Below are positions 1 to 5,997 of a stretch of 12,748 bases of DNA, in pieces. Both the position numbers and the translations under genes were made by a program. Origin of the DNA: Avoscillospira sp045580485 (GTDB taxonomy: Bacteria > Bacillota > Clostridia > Oscillospirales > Oscillospiraceae); NCBI GenBank assembly GCA_045580485.1, contig JAZNNW010000068.1:1-12748 (forward strand), in the 5' to 3' direction. The first letter of the stretch is position 1. Every line of letters starts with the position of its first letter. Below the pieces are notes generated by a model, which did not search any database, was not told where the DNA came from, and saw only the letters and a program-made list of their open reading frames with translations.

Positions 1-104
1 TTTGCAACGGAGGTGGAACTGATTCCTGCTATTGCCTTCAAATCACTTTTTTTCATATTTTTATCGATTAACATCTTCCAGAGTTTGTTGTAACTGAAAC
101 GCAT
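1..104 (-). CDS. XRE-type HTH regulator, N-terminal part (cut by window edge)
   Basis: Reading leftward from an ATG at 104-102, 34 codons stay open to the window edge. The peptide begins MRFSYNKLWKMLIDKNMKKS and continues with a helix-turn-helix-like stretch (DLKAIAGISSTSVAK). This resembles the short Cro/C1-type regulators of Firmicutes whose HTH starts almost at residue 1. A strong AAGGAGG lies at 120-114, nine bases before the ATG, and an extended -10 promoter lies farther upstream. The protein would bind DNA and probably regulates its own or a neighbouring gene. The C-terminal part and stop codon are outside the window, so length and class cannot be judged. The HTH assignment is from pattern only. 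Confidence 0.75.
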   Translation of the reverse strand, partial: MRFSYNKLWKMLIDKNMKKSDLKAIAGISSTSVA

Positions 105-145
105 TTCTGCAAGCCTCCTTAACCATATAGGGTAATCCAACTTAC

Positions 146-154
146 ATTATAGCA
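146..154 (-). promoter_or_regulatory. Extended -10 promoter for the left-edge HTH gene
   Basis: On the minus strand the sequence reads TGCTATAAT, a perfect -10 hexamer with the TGn extension, about 42 bases upstream of the ATG at 104. No good -35 hexamer sits 17 bases upstream, which is normal for extended -10 promoters. Transcription would start near position 139. Confidence 0.6.
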
Positions 155-264
155 CACGCTTATGAACAATTCCACACTTTTTCGGAAATAATATCCGTGT
201 TCGCAAATTTTCTATCTTTGGCGAGGGTTTTTGAGTATGCGATGACAAACTTGTACCTTCGGAA

Positions 265-302
265 TAAAGAAAAACGGCAAAAGCCTCAATATGCTTCTGC
301 CG
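265..302 (-). terminator. Rho-independent terminator of the repressor/ImmA operon
   Basis: A 10-bp stem (275-284 with 293-302, one G-T wobble) encloses an 8-base loop. On the minus strand it is followed by TTTTTCTTTA at 274-265. It lies 38 bases beyond the stop codon of the 99-aa gene and would end the leftward operon before the next minus-strand promoter. Confidence 0.8.
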
Positions 303-339
303 CTATTCGGAGGACTCTATTTGGTTTTTGGTCGAATGG

Positions 340-639
340 TCAAAACCATACCTTTTTCATCTTCTCCAAAAATTCAACAGACAACGGATAGCCGGAACTT
401 TCCCCAATGACAGAATCTATGCCACAATAGGGGCATATGGCGGTACCGCCTTTATCAATTGGGTTATCGTCTATAATCCATTCCTCGATTTCTGCCGGGT
501 TATAGATTCGTAGGCAATAAAAGCACCCACACCGTTTGTCCTGCTTTAACTGCGCCATGTGGTTACTTGCCGCCGAATGCGCACGCCGCTCTAAAGGGAT
601 CGCGTCAAGAACGTCATCGTTAGCCCAATGTTCACCCAT
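340..639 (-). CDS. Cys-rich (zinc-ribbon-like) protein of unknown function, 99 aa
   Basis: A small soluble protein with two cysteine groups, C37-x-C39-x2-C42 (CGCFYC) and C69-x2-C72 (CPYC), probably holding one metal ion as a zinc ribbon. The C-terminal half (ICPYCGIDSVIGE, then YPLSVEFLEKM) resembles a conserved bacterial family often labelled only 'cytoplasmic protein'; its role is unknown. I chose the ATG at 639 because AGGAG at 652-648 stands eight bases upstream. A TTG at 660 would add seven residues but lacks this support. The start overlaps the end of the preceding gene by 8 nt, so the two are probably translationally coupled in the XRE/ImmA operon. There is no signal peptide or membrane segment. 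Confidence 0.8.
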   Translation of the reverse strand: MGEHWANDDVLDAIPLERRAHSAASNHMAQLKQDKRCGCFYCLRIYNPAEIEEWIIDDNPIDKGGTAICPYCGIDSVIGESSGYPLSVEFLEKMKKVWF

Positions 640-925
640 TGACTCTTCTCCTCTCGACAAACCAACGGCCGATATTGTTGCCCGTTAGGTTGGTGCTACG
701 CTCAAAAAAGAGGTAGCTTTGGATGCCCCTCACCATAATGGTATATCGGTCACCCTGGCCTCCGGCTTTCATAGCAGCCGCTTGCCGTATATCAAGCACA
801 CGGTCAATTTCAAATTTTTCGCCATCCTCCCAGGTGATCTCCCTGGGGAACATCGTACCGTCTGCTGCAAAATCAGTTCTCACCGCAACATATACTTTCG
901 GTGATTTAGCTGTAGTAGTCTGCAT
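632..925 (-). CDS. Conserved hypothetical protein in the ImmA operon, 97 aa
   Basis: Begins MQTTTAKSPKVYVAVRTDF. I do not recognise a named domain. The sequence alternates short beta-like stretches (VYVAVRTDF, EKFEIDRVLDI, DRYTIMVRG, SYLFFERS), suggesting a small beta-rich fold. The ending GRWFVERRR is basic and aromatic. ATG 925 is preferred because GGAGG at 939-935 lies nine bases upstream; the frame stays open upstream but inside the ImmA gene. It overlaps the end of the ImmA gene by 20 nt and the start of the next gene by 8 nt, so it should be co-translated with both. That makes a role in the repressor/protease circuit plausible but unproven. Confidence 0.8.
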   Translation of the reverse strand: MQTTTAKSPKVYVAVRTDFAADGTMFPREITWEDGEKFEIDRVLDIRQAAAMKAGGQGDRYTIMVRGIQSYLFFERSTNLTGNNIGRWFVERRRVNG

Positions 926-1460
926 TTTCGGGAACCTCCATATCACGCAGAAAATTGCTGCGCGCACTGATGGGTGGCTCAACCATTTTATAGCCCTTCC
1001 ATTTCATAATGCGAAACTTGAAGTCCAAGAGTTCAGCAGGAACATACAGAGATGCCGCTGCGGAGAAGAATGTGGTGTCTTGGTTAAGCGCAGACAGCAC
1101 CTTGTCATCCTCCAGTATCAGTTCGGCAGCAAAGAGGTTGGCCTCTTTTTCCATGATGGAGTTCTGATCGAACACGGTAACCTCATGGAACGCTGCGATA
1201 CCGCTCTTGCGGTGGTTTATGGCATGGCATAGTTCGTGAGCCACGATTATGCGTTGGATGACCTCCGGGAGGTCACTATTTATTGTAATAATGCGGATGC
1301 GCTTACTTTCAAGGAAAAAGCCTTTGACCGCATCAGGCTCTTTGCCCATTGCCCGGAATATCAGCTTAATGCCCATAGCGTGGCATATCTTAAAAGGGTC
1401 GCGTTCATCATATTTCTTTACCAGCTTTGCGACCGATTCGCTGATTTCTGCATAGGTCAA
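906..1460 (-). CDS. ImmA/IrrE family metallo-endopeptidase, 184 aa
   Basis: A zinc protease of the ImmA/IrrE family, whose members cut XRE-type repressors (ImmA/ImmR of ICEBs1, IrrE/DdrO of Deinococcus). The zinc motif H75-E-L-C-H79 (HExxH) is intact and is followed by EKEANLFAAELILED, where E106 fits the third ligand. It starts with TTG: AAGGAGG at 1475-1469 stands eight bases before TTG 1460-1458, and no in-frame ATG is well placed. An out-of-frame ATG lies only one base after the Shine-Dalgarno. It is the second gene of the operon, 71 bases after the XRE repressor, the natural candidate substrate. Family assignment is firm; the substrate and trigger are inferred. Confidence 0.93.
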   Translation of the reverse strand: MTYAEISESVAKLVKKYDERDPFKICHAMGIKLIFRAMGKEPDAVKGFFLESKRIRIITINSDLPEVIQRIIVAHELCHAINHRKSGIAAFHEVTVFDQNSIMEKEANLFAAELILEDDKVLSALNQDTTFFSAAASLYVPAELLDFKFRIMKWKGYKMVEPPISARSNFLRDMEVPENADYYS

Positions 1461-1468
1461 AACTCATC

Positions 1469-1475
1469 CCTCCTT
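1469..1475 (-). promoter_or_regulatory. Ribosome binding site that decides a TTG start
   Basis: AAGGAGG on the minus strand, eight bases from the TTG at 1460. It supports a non-ATG start for the ImmA-like protease, which may keep its level below that of the repressor encoded just upstream. Confidence 0.75.
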
Positions 1476-1531
1476 TACGGATAGAATACCCATATTAAAT
1501 TTTAGCAGAGGATATGTCCTATTAAACGGAC

Positions 1532-1969
1532 TTATTCCTCGCTTTTCTTTTTGCGGCCGAATTTTTTCTTTGCCTCTTCCTTGGAAGTGACATAAGCGTA
1601 CATAACAGCCTCAAAGAAAGCGTCCTTCTGCTCCTGGGTCAGTTCACCACCTGCAAAGAGGGCTGCATTGTCGCGGAGCAATTCATCCATATCACGAACA
1701 CCGCTGGCACCGTACATTGCACGAGCCTGCTCGATGTATTCATCCTTTTCAATATCAGCCAGAGGATCGGTGCAGTCATCATCAGAGAGGAACTTTACAG
1801 AAACCTTCAGCGCAGCACCCAACTTTTCAATGGTAGAGCGTCTTGCCTTTGCGCCACCGGACTCATAGGACGCAATGGTTCTCTGGGAAACACCGACAGC
1901 CTGGGCCAGTTCATTTTGGGTCATTCCTGCCACTTCACGGGCTCGTTTGATTTTGTCGGAAAATGTCAT
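1532..1969 (-). CDS. XRE-family repressor (ImmR-like), 145 aa
   Basis: An N-terminal Cro/C1-type HTH at about residues 5-62 (MTQNELAQAVGVSQRTIASYESG is the core) is followed by an acidic stretch, a helical C-terminal region and a Lys/Arg-rich tail (KKKFGRKKK). The size and the adjacent ImmA protease match the ImmR/ImmA arrangement of integrative elements. I start at ATG 1969 because GGAGGAG at 1982-1976 lies six bases upstream; the in-frame ATG at 1984 has no such site. The gene is the first of the leftward operon, driven by the TTGACA/TATAAT promoter at 2116-2087. It probably represses that promoter and the opposing one through the ATGAAGTT repeats, which is inferred from position. The DNA-binding role is secure. 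Confidence 0.92.
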   Translation of the reverse strand: MTFSDKIKRAREVAGMTQNELAQAVGVSQRTIASYESGGAKARRSTIEKLGAALKVSVKFLSDDDCTDPLADIEKDEYIEQARAMYGASGVRDMDELLRDNAALFAGGELTQEQKDAFFEAVMYAYVTSKEEAKKKFGRKKKSEE

Positions 1970-2027
1970 ATCAATCTCCTCCATAAAAAATTCACATTCT
2001 GTAACTTCATCAACTTCATAGAATCTA

Positions 2028-2056
2028 TTGACAAAACCTCATTCGGTGATTATACT
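2028..2056 (+). promoter_or_regulatory. Sigma-A type promoter for the Y-family polymerase
   Basis: A consensus -35 TTGACA (2028-2033), a 17-base spacer and -10 TATACT (2051-2056). Transcription should begin near 2063, at the edge of the central operator pair, leaving a leader of about 96 bases before ATG 2159. No LexA/DinR-like box was seen nearby. Confidence 0.8.
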
Positions 2057-2086
2057 TGAAAATGAAGTTTATGAAGTTCTGCGTTC

Positions 2087-2116
2087 ATTATACTGCATAT
2101 AACTTCATCTTGTCAA
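2087..2116 (-). promoter_or_regulatory. Sigma-A type promoter for the repressor/ImmA operon
   Basis: On the minus strand, TTGACA (2116-2111), an 18-base spacer and a perfect TATAAT (2092-2087). The start would be near 2080. Leftward transcription then crosses the central operator pair and the opposing promoter before reaching ATG 1969. Confidence 0.8.
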
Positions 2117-2158
2117 TAGGGTTTTATGAAGTTTTTCTTGAAAACGAGGTGAAAATTG

Positions 2159-3397
2159 ATGGAGAGAACCATTTTGCACAGCGATTTGAACTGTTTTTAC
2201 GCATCCGTAGAGATGATGCTCGACCCAAGCCTGCGTGGAAAGGCTGTGGCGGTATGCGGATCGACTGAGGACCGGCATGGTATTGTCTTGGCGAAATCTG
2301 AGAAGGCAAAGAAAGCCGGAGTAAAAACAGGCATGGTAAATTGGGAGGCTCGGCAGCTTTGCAAGGATTTGGTCATTGTCCCGCCCCAATATGACCAATA
2401 TCTGAAATACTCGAAGCTGACCCAGGCTATCTATCAAAGGTACACCGACCTCATTGAACCCTTCGGCATGGATGAATGTTGGCTTGATGTTACAGGCAGT
2501 AAGGGTATCTTCGGTGATGGGATGACCATCGCAGAGGAAATCCGGCGGTCTGTGCGTGAAGAGTTAGGTCTCACCGTCAGTATTGGTGTTTCCTATAATA
2601 AAATCTTCGCCAAGTTGGGCAGTGATATGAAAAAGCTGGACGCAATAACGGAGATCCGCCAAGATACCTATAAAGATACGGTCTGGCCATTGGCAGCAGA
2701 TGAAATGATTTACTGCGGCCGAGCCACCAAAGCCAAGCTGGGCAACTATGGTATCCGCACCATCGGTGACATTGCGCAAACCGACCCCGACTTCCTGAAA
2801 CGGCTGTTAGGTGTGAACGGTCTTGCTCTATGGAGGTACGCCAATGGCACCGATCAGTCACGGGTGATGCACCGGGACTTTGTTTCCCCGGTGAAATCTA
2901 TCGGTCACGGTATCACCTGTGTTGCTGACCTGGAAGATGAGGAAGAGGTCTGGAAGGTCATTCTCGCCCTTTCCCAAGACATCGGTCATCGGCTCCGTGT
3001 TCATGAACTTTCAGCCCGTGGTGTCCAGATTGCCGTAAGAGGCAATGACCTGCTCAGCGCACAATTCCAGTGCAAACTCCCGTGTAAAACCCAACTGCCC
3101 TCCGAAATAGGCGCTGCCGCCTATCGGCTGTTTCAGGAGCGGTATCGTTGGAGTAGCAAAGTCCGAGCCGTCACCGTCCGAGCAATAGACCTTGTCCCAC
3201 ACACCGACCCCGATCAGCTTTCCATATTTGTGGATACTGCAAAGTTGGAACGGCGTGAGCGGCTTGAGGACATGGTTGAGGAGATCCGCAGCCGATTCGG
3301 AAAGCACGCTATCACATATGGTATCCTCTTGGGCGATCTCAAAATGCCGGATGACGGACGCCACGCTGTAAAAATGCCTGGACTGATGTACCAATAA
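2159..3397 (+). CDS. Y-family (UmuC/DinB-like) translesion DNA polymerase, 412 aa
   Basis: A low-fidelity polymerase that copies past damaged bases. Motif I is HSDLNCFYASVE with catalytic D9 and a likely steric-gate tyrosine Y14. The second acidic motif is GMDECWLDV with D105 and E106. SIGVSYNKIFAKLGSDMKK (141-159) is the palm signature that follows. A little-finger domain covers about 240-350, and QLSIF (353-357) is a beta-clamp binding motif. The length is normal for the Firmicute mobile-element branch (UvrX/YqjW-like). ATG 2159 is favoured over TTG 2156 because GAGGTG at 2146-2151 is seven bases before it. It is expressed divergently from the XRE/ImmA operon, so it is probably released when that repressor is cleaved (inference). 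Confidence 0.95.
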   Translation: MERTILHSDLNCFYASVEMMLDPSLRGKAVAVCGSTEDRHGIVLAKSEKAKKAGVKTGMVNWEARQLCKDLVIVPPQYDQYLKYSKLTQAIYQRYTDLIEPFGMDECWLDVTGSKGIFGDGMTIAEEIRRSVREELGLTVSIGVSYNKIFAKLGSDMKKLDAITEIRQDTYKDTVWPLAADEMIYCGRATKAKLGNYGIRTIGDIAQTDPDFLKRLLGVNGLALWRYANGTDQSRVMHRDFVSPVKSIGHGITCVADLEDEEEVWKVILALSQDIGHRLRVHELSARGVQIAVRGNDLLSAQFQCKLPCKTQLPSEIGAAAYRLFQERYRWSSKVRAVTVRAIDLVPHTDPDQLSIFVDTAKLERRERLEDMVEEIRSRFGKHAITYGILLGDLKMPDDGRHAVKMPGLMYQ

Positions 3398-3405
3398 CAC
3401 GCACA

Positions 3406-3444
3406 TTTATTCGTCTTGTATACCCATTTTATTCGTGCTACAAT
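3406..3444 (+). promoter_or_regulatory. Promoter with flanking TTTATTCGT repeats, before the 400-aa gene
   Basis: TTGTAT (3416-3421), a 17-base spacer and an extended -10 TGCTACAAT (3436-3444). TTTATTCGT occurs at 3406-3414 and again at 3428-3436, 22 bases apart (about two helical turns), one before the -35 and one in the spacer. This is a plausible operator pair. The 400-aa gene can thus be expressed apart from the upstream polymerase gene. Confidence 0.65.
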
Positions 3445-3469
3445 ATGTACAGAAAGGATGGTAACACCT

Positions 3470-4672
3470 ATGAAACTTACAGACGAACAGCTTTTATTTA
3501 TAGATGAACATATCGACAGTATGCTGATCAACAAGGAAAGGCTCATCGAATACCTTGAGAAGCACCGTACTATAAAAAACGATGTTTTCGGAAAGTGCGC
3601 CAAACGCGGCAAGAAAAACGAATGGGATGATGAGGACTACTGTGGGTTATTAGACCACCCGCAGGCATTCTCTCCTGTCACTCGTGAGGCCTTCATTCGC
3701 CGCATCCCGTTTTTGTTCCATTGTCCGACCTTTGGTTCCGGGAATAAGCACCGTTCCGGTTTGTGGCATATCGTTCCGAAACTTGATAAAGACCCCGACC
3801 CAGAAGCTTTGGAGGCTCTCTACTGCGATTTGGAGTTTATGTATTATAAGCTACATATCGATCTGGAAAGCATCTTCAACTATGCCATCGACCAGGTTTT
3901 CCGCCACAGAAAGAAAAAGGACATCAAGACCAAGGGGCTGTTTCCAACATTTCCTGACTATTCCGAAGATGAAATGTTCGGTGCGCCCGGAGAGATGACT
4001 CACAACGAGTTGTTCGATATGTGGCGGCACTATCTGAGGCTATGCGATAAATTAGGGCGCACAGACTATCTGCCGGAAAGATTTCTCACAGCCTACAATT
4101 ATGTGCTTGAAGAAGCAGGATGCCGCCCCATTATCTACCGCCCGTTGGTACAATACGGCGTTGAATACTTCTCCCGGCATGGAAGTGAGTTTATCTGCAA
4201 AGGAAACTTCCCCTGCGATGCACAAGGACGTCCGATTTTGAGGTGGACAAACATCAAAGTCGAAAACGCAAAGTCTGTCACCTTCAGCGGTGCAATGTCC
4301 CGTGCTGGCACCCTGCGCATTGATATCCAACCCGACACCACCATTCATCTTTGGGGTGAAGATAATTTCTATGACGAAGAGTCAGAACCTGACGACGAAT
4401 GGCATCAGATTTACGCAGGACCGCTGAACATGGAATTCAACTATAAAGCGTTGAAGGAGTTCAGGGTTGCGCGTGGCTTCACGCAAAAAGAAGTAGCCGA
4501 CGCAATTGGAGCCAATGTCCGAACCTATCAAAAGTGGGAGGGCAAAAACTCCACCCCCGATGGTCATTATCTGCTGCGTATTATGAACTGGCTACAGATT
4601 GACGATGTGCAGGATCTGATTTTCTACCGAGAACCCTCTTCTGACCAGACTGAGGACGAGGATCAGAGTTGA
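3470..4672 (+). CDS. Unrecognised 400-aa protein with C-terminal HTH domain
   Basis: Only the C-terminus is recognisable: a Cro/C1-type HTH at about residues 323-385 (LKEFRVARGFTQKEVADAIG, then NVRTYQKWEGK), unusual because XRE domains normally sit at the N-terminus. Residues 1-60 look helical. Residues 110-215 are helix-rich with aromatic residues. Residues 240-300 look beta-rich (CKGNFPCDAQGRPILRW, SVTFSGAM, TLRIDIQPDTTIHLW). The tail is acidic. I see no catalytic motif. ATG 3470 is chosen with AAAGGATGG at 3453-3461 as ribosome site; ATG 3458 overlaps that site. It has its own promoter and repeats. It may be a regulator sensing something through its large N-terminal part, but that is a guess. 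Confidence 0.8.
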   Translation: MKLTDEQLLFIDEHIDSMLINKERLIEYLEKHRTIKNDVFGKCAKRGKKNEWDDEDYCGLLDHPQAFSPVTREAFIRRIPFLFHCPTFGSGNKHRSGLWHIVPKLDKDPDPEALEALYCDLEFMYYKLHIDLESIFNYAIDQVFRHRKKKDIKTKGLFPTFPDYSEDEMFGAPGEMTHNELFDMWRHYLRLCDKLGRTDYLPERFLTAYNYVLEEAGCRPIIYRPLVQYGVEYFSRHGSEFICKGNFPCDAQGRPILRWTNIKVENAKSVTFSGAMSRAGTLRIDIQPDTTIHLWGEDNFYDEESEPDDEWHQIYAGPLNMEFNYKALKEFRVARGFTQKEVADAIGANVRTYQKWEGKNSTPDGHYLLRIMNWLQIDDVQDLIFYREPSSDQTEDEDQS

Positions 4673-4714
4673 TGGCACAGTTTGCTCGATTTGAAATCCG
4701 TTCACAAATTATTT

Positions 4715-4801
4715 ACGCAACACACGCAACAAATGTTGCACAGCCTATTGACACCTATGCCGTTGCGTGCTACAATACAATCACGCAACAAACAAGCAAC
4801 A
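4715..4801 (+). promoter_or_regulatory. Promoter with six GCAAC-type repeats, before the 300-aa gene
   Basis: TTGACA (4748-4753), a 17-base spacer and an extended -10 TGCTACAAT (4768-4776). ACGCAACA-type sites lie at 4715-4722, 4724-4731 and 4783-4790, with variants at 4794-4801 (AAGCAACA) and, inverted, at 4734-4740 and 4761-4768. Two are tandem with 9-bp period; GCAACA-aa-TGTTGC (4726-4739) is a palindrome. One site is in the spacer, so binding there should block RNA polymerase. The likely ligand is the HTH protein encoded at 4823, by autoregulation (inference). Confidence 0.75.
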
Positions 4802-4822
4802 CTTCTTATGGAGATTACTGAT

Positions 4823-5725
4823 ATGAGTAGTAGAGACCACCTCACAAATTATGCACGAATAAGAACCCCAGACAAAGATGCGTTGGCAGATCTGGTCATA
4901 AAGGCAAAGGGGCCTGCCCGCAGTTTGCGTCAGTTTGCTGAAGAACTTGGGGTCAATGTTTCCACCCTGTCCCGTATTATCAACAAGAAAACCTCTCGCG
5001 CTAACTCTGACACTCTAATAGCAGACATCGCTGACCATGCTGACCCTAACAGCAATGTTACATTCGAGTTACTGATGGAAGCTCACGGAATGGCGCTGAA
5101 GGAAACGATTTCAGGAAAAAGTATGTTCCTGTTCGCTGAATCCGCAAGCAATGTCATTCTCAAAGAATTGGTCCGCAGAGGCTATTCAATAAGTGGTATG
5201 CTCCACGAGGGTCGTTATACAAGGAAGCAAATGGCTTCCCTCGACTCTGTAATGGGACGCTGCTACCTTGACCTTGAAGTTCATACCAACGCGTTAGGCA
5301 AAGAGGATTCGGTGTGGCTGTTCGATTTTCACACCAACACTGCCGGTGCACGTAGTAAACAGCAGTATATAGATCGTACTCGCCAGTGGATGCTTATGTA
5401 TGCCGGTATGTTGGCTTTTAACGAAGGTAAAGTTGATCGTCTTTCGATTGTTATAGCTGAGCGCGAGATTTATGATGAGCTGCTGGCCTACTTGGAGGGA
5501 TACTCCCTGCGTGGCGGAATGTCCCTTATGCTGATTGACATGGAACAAGGCACGGTTGCCGATGAATATGTCCTTTCTGATGACCCACGTGCAAACCCTG
5601 TATTCTTCGCAGTTGAAGATGATACCGATGATTCCGACATTCACGATTTTGAAAACTCTGTGGTATTTGGAGATGAAATTACCAGTGAGTTACATGACAT
5701 TGTACCGAGGGAGGATGCCGAATGA
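4823..5725 (+). CDS. HTH regulator with a possible degenerate PD-(D/E)XK-like domain, 300 aa
   Basis: An HTH at about residues 33-60 (SLRQFAEELGVNVSTLSRII) is followed by a linker and a larger domain at about 100-265. There CYLDLEVHT (147-155), VWLFDFHT (164-171), a long helix (QQYIDRTRQWMLMYAGMLAF) and RLSIVIAER (206-214) follow the order of strands and helix in PD-(D/E)XK folds. The usual lysine would be H170, so catalysis is doubtful. The C-terminus is acidic. ATG 4823 is chosen with GGAG at 4810-4813, nine bases upstream; the frame extends upstream through the promoter repeats but is not needed. It is probably a repressor of its own promoter. The nuclease-like reading is tentative. Confidence 0.75.
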   Translation: MSSRDHLTNYARIRTPDKDALADLVIKAKGPARSLRQFAEELGVNVSTLSRIINKKTSRANSDTLIADIADHADPNSNVTFELLMEAHGMALKETISGKSMFLFAESASNVILKELVRRGYSISGMLHEGRYTRKQMASLDSVMGRCYLDLEVHTNALGKEDSVWLFDFHTNTAGARSKQQYIDRTRQWMLMYAGMLAFNEGKVDRLSIVIAEREIYDELLAYLEGYSLRGGMSLMLIDMEQGTVADEYVLSDDPRANPVFFAVEDDTDDSDIHDFENSVVFGDEITSELHDIVPREDAE

Positions 5726-5907
5726 CCGAACTAAGCACACAGAGACCGGCGATAAAAAATCCCGCCATAGTGGCGGACACTTCTGATTCGGATAAGGATA
5801 TTATGCGAAAAATCCGTACTATCTGTAGCAGAGGGAATAACGCAGAGATAAAGCAACGCAAAGATGGCAGCCTTGCCGTCATGGAAGTCAAAAAGAATAT
5901 TGTATAA
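5722..5907 (+). CDS. Small conserved hypothetical protein, 61 aa
   Basis: Begins MTELSTQRPAIKNPAIVADT and ends KDGSLAVMEVKKNIV. It is small, Lys/Arg-rich and soluble, with no known domain. The central helix-like region (DSDKDIMRKIRTICSRGNNAEIK) and the beta-like ending (LAVMEVKKNI) suggest a compact fold. The ATG overlaps the stop of the 300-aa regulator (ATGA), and GGGAGGA lies just before it, so it is translationally coupled to that gene and may work with it. A strong terminator follows 31 bases after the stop, making it the last gene of the rightward unit. Function unknown. Confidence 0.75.
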   Translation: MTELSTQRPAIKNPAIVADTSDSDKDIMRKIRTICSRGNNAEIKQRKDGSLAVMEVKKNIV

Positions 5908-5938
5908 TCCATCGGCAAAATGGTGTCGATGAAGGGCC

Positions 5939-5997
5939 AATAGGGGTCGATAGAACGGGTAAATACATCCGTTCTATCGACCCCTATTTTTATTTTT
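5939..5997 (+). terminator. Strong terminator between convergent genes
   Basis: A perfect 20-bp stem (5939-5958 with 5969-5988) and 10-base loop are followed by TTTTTATTTTT on the plus strand. The left strand has only a weak T-stretch for minus transcripts, but the stem begins two bases beyond the stop codon of the convergent XRE gene and may serve both directions. Confidence 0.9.

Larger units (their letters stand above)
2003..2132. promoter_or_regulatory. Operator region: six ATGAAGTT half-sites
   Basis: The 8-mer ATGAAGTT or its complement AACTTCAT occurs at 2003-2010, 2012-2019, 2062-2069, 2071-2078, 2101-2108 and 2125-2132. The first four form two tandem pairs with 9-bp period, in opposite orientation to each other. 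They flank or overlap both promoters of the divergent region, which fits operators for the adjacent XRE repressor. Binding is inferred. Confidence 0.75.

Noticed and set aside
723..1232. Plus-strand frame of 169 codons across the ImmA gene
   Set aside because: Antisense to the clear HExxH protease and lacking a ribosome site.
2156..2158. TTG as start of the Y-family polymerase
   Set aside because: ATG 2159 directly follows it with better ribosome-site spacing.
1985..2158. LexA/DinR box for the polymerase gene
   Set aside because: No GAAC-N4-GTTC-like site was found; the repeats present are ATGAAGTT.
4682..4822. 47-codon upstream extension of the 300-aa HTH gene
   Set aside because: It runs through the promoter and operator repeats and has no ribosome site; ATG 4823 has one.
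5939..5988. Perfect inverted repeat considered as a miniature transposon or att site
   Set aside because: A U-tract and position between convergent stop codons are explained by a terminator; no flanking target duplication was seen.
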